Positions 62,619 to 64,000 of a DNA stretch of 64,000 nt are shown piece by piece. The stretch covers positions 1 to 64,000 of the forward strand of contig WHUZ01000109.1 in NCBI GenBank assembly GCA_015179045.1, in the 5' to 3' direction. This DNA comes from Kalaharituber pfeilii (taxonomy: Eukaryota > Ascomycota > Pezizomycetes > Pezizales > Pezizaceae). The notes beneath the pieces are model-generated. The model worked only from the letters and a program-made list of their open reading frames with translations. It ran no database searches and was not told the DNA's origin. Positions within the stretch are counted from its first letter, which is position 1; every line of letters starts with the position of its first letter. A program made the position numbers and the translations under genes.

Positions 62619-64000
62619 GTTCAGTAATCGTGTGCGGAATTTCCCAGTTTCTCTTTTTGAATTTTGAATTTCATTTCGCGCTCAGACTAGTCAGCTCACT
62701 TTCTCTTAACGAAGCTTGTTTTCATCTCAGAAACGCGGTACTTCGTGCCCCTACTAGTGTGTAAACCATAGCAATTGGCTTTTAAGAGACTACGGAAATC
62801 ATACGAAACCACCGCCCATAACCAATTTCCTGACAAACAAGCAACTGTGTAAGATTTGGCCAATGGGTCAACCTATCCACGAATGTTACCGAATCGTTCG
62901 AATTGTCGGATAGTTCAGCTTGCTTTTCACCAATGAATTGGTAAGCTACTATGACTCGTTACAACGACACAATATGGTCAAATTTACGGGTGGATATTCC
63001 CTCCCGGACAGGCCATGACAAGGGAGCAGTTTTCGTTTCCAACTGAATACGTAAAACAACCGGTATAAGCATGCATATTCGATATAAGCATATGACTCCC
63101 ACCCCCGCCATACAAAATGAGCTCAATTTCGATGTTAATTTTTCGCAAGATTAGAGGTTTTAAAATTTCTCATTCATTTATCAGCATTTGCTTATTTTCC
63201 TGTGCCTGTTATATATATACACTTGTAATGAGTTGAACACTCTACCGAATTAGGGGGCTTATAGATACGGGATCCCGTCTCATGATCAAAATATCACAGA
63301 GTTTCAGGGGGGGTTGATGCGAGAAAAGCGGAGAATTGAATTCCCGGAAGCCAGGAGAAAGTATCAGCAGCTTTAGAAGATCCCGATTTTATTTCCACTC
63401 TCCTCTTGAGATATCTACCTCCGCTTGTATTTACCCTTTAGGAACATACTCCACCGTATGCTTGTTACGAGGTTTCTTAGTCTGGCCGTGCCAACCAGAC
63501 TAGAGGTTTCTGATATTTCTAATGATGTAGGATACAAGAGGACACCATGGGAGGTATAGAATTAATCCAGTCGGGGATCGTGCCAACCAGACCAATTATT
63601 TAGGGCTTCAATCCGAGACAGCGAAGCGGGTTATCCAGAATCTTTTTAATACAGATTTTAGTATTCCGGCGCCCTGTCATGAAATTCTAGCGGAACCATG
63701 GCAACCTCTTTTTTTTTCCTTCATTTTTGTGTGGCTCTGAATCCTTAAGGCAATAGCGCGAGGAGACTCCAGCCATGGTGTTCGCGCGGTGCAATGCACC
63801 TTTGACAGTCCATCCAATGCAGTTTCTCCATCTTTTCCAGTAAATATGATATATGCATTTTCGTATTTTCACGATTATATTCTGGCGCCTAGTCTCGTAA
63901 CCAGACGCTGACTATCTAGCGCCCACACAACAGGACCTTTTGCATCTCAGCGGTAAAATTTTAACCCCAAACCAAAGTTATTATTGCATGAAAATTCCAA
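62461..64000. other. 3' flank of NLR B to window end
   Basis: Conserved with 47891-49290 up to about 63880, including an old tail-A remnant with a long T-run (62586-62617). No gene is recognised. Confidence 0.5.

Larger units (their letters stand above)
50373..63880 (+). repeat. Tandem duplication, unit B
   Basis: Direct copy of 38883-49290, in the same order and orientation. It is longer because of insertions at 51597-51900, 51919-52764, 53026-53579, 53849-53914 and 54258-56209, and it lacks the unit A pogo element and the 48134-48174 insert. Coding and noncoding parts align base by base over long stretches. Confidence 0.88.

Overview
The window is eukaryotic, almost certainly a filamentous ascomycete. 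The evidence is short (72-96 nt) GT-AG introns, an intronless nuclear tRNA-Ala, fungal NACHT-ankyrin (NLR/STAND) genes, a fungal HNH-family pseudogene and a very dense load of fungal-type transposons. The mixture of many nested transposons with NACHT genes carrying near-identical ankyrin repeats fits Pezizomycetes such as truffles, but that placement is inference. No rRNA, CRISPR array or bacterial-type operon was seen.

Layout. 1-10 kb: LINE 3' ends, a decayed HNH-family gene, tRNA-Ala(AGC), and a pair of long inverted arms (3694-4330 and 8700-9313) that look like the ends of an old DNA transposon filled with later retroposon inserts. 10-17 kb: a LINE on the minus strand hit by two plus-strand insertions, one of them a LINE whose 5' half is inverted (twin priming), then a solo LTR. 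17.85-22.27 kb: a PIF/Harbinger transposon with a HARBI1-like transposase and a Myb-like second gene. The second gene is split by a young Mutator-like element with 119-bp inverted repeats and a 9-bp target duplication. 23.7-25.5 kb: a GC-rich host gene of unknown function. 27.6-31.4 kb: two further host-like reading frames on the minus strand, one cut by a LINE. 31-38 kb: LINE 3' ends, a second solo LTR, two adjacent TA-flanked MITEs and intergenic sequence. 38.9-63.9 kb: a direct tandem duplication of a roughly 10-kb unit, each copy carrying one large NACHT-ankyrin gene (42276-47890 and 56752-62460). Because the two units are otherwise alignable, each serves as the empty-site reference for insertions in the other. 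These include a pogo/Tc1-like MITE in unit A, and in unit B a 846-bp fold-back element, a 554-bp MITE, a mariner-like element nested three deep, and a 66-bp micro-retroposon.

Two LINE lineages dominate. Family A ends in a short hairpin tail (CGCCATAGCC..GGGCGGCATGCGAGTA..TGATAT, then A-run). Family B ends in a different tail (CCCTGCCATGGC..GCGGGGTTACGTGAT, then A-run). Both tails also occur alone, as 40-67 bp inserts flanked by target-site duplications. I regard these 'tail-only' micro-retroposons as the most unusual signal in the window. The NACHT-ankyrin pair is the main cellular system. It is predicted to be a signal-sensing NLR pair (N-terminal helical domain, NTPase, ankyrin sensor) in which the sensor repeats are almost identical to each other except at a few variable positions, and in which copy B carries a homopolymer frameshift near its start.
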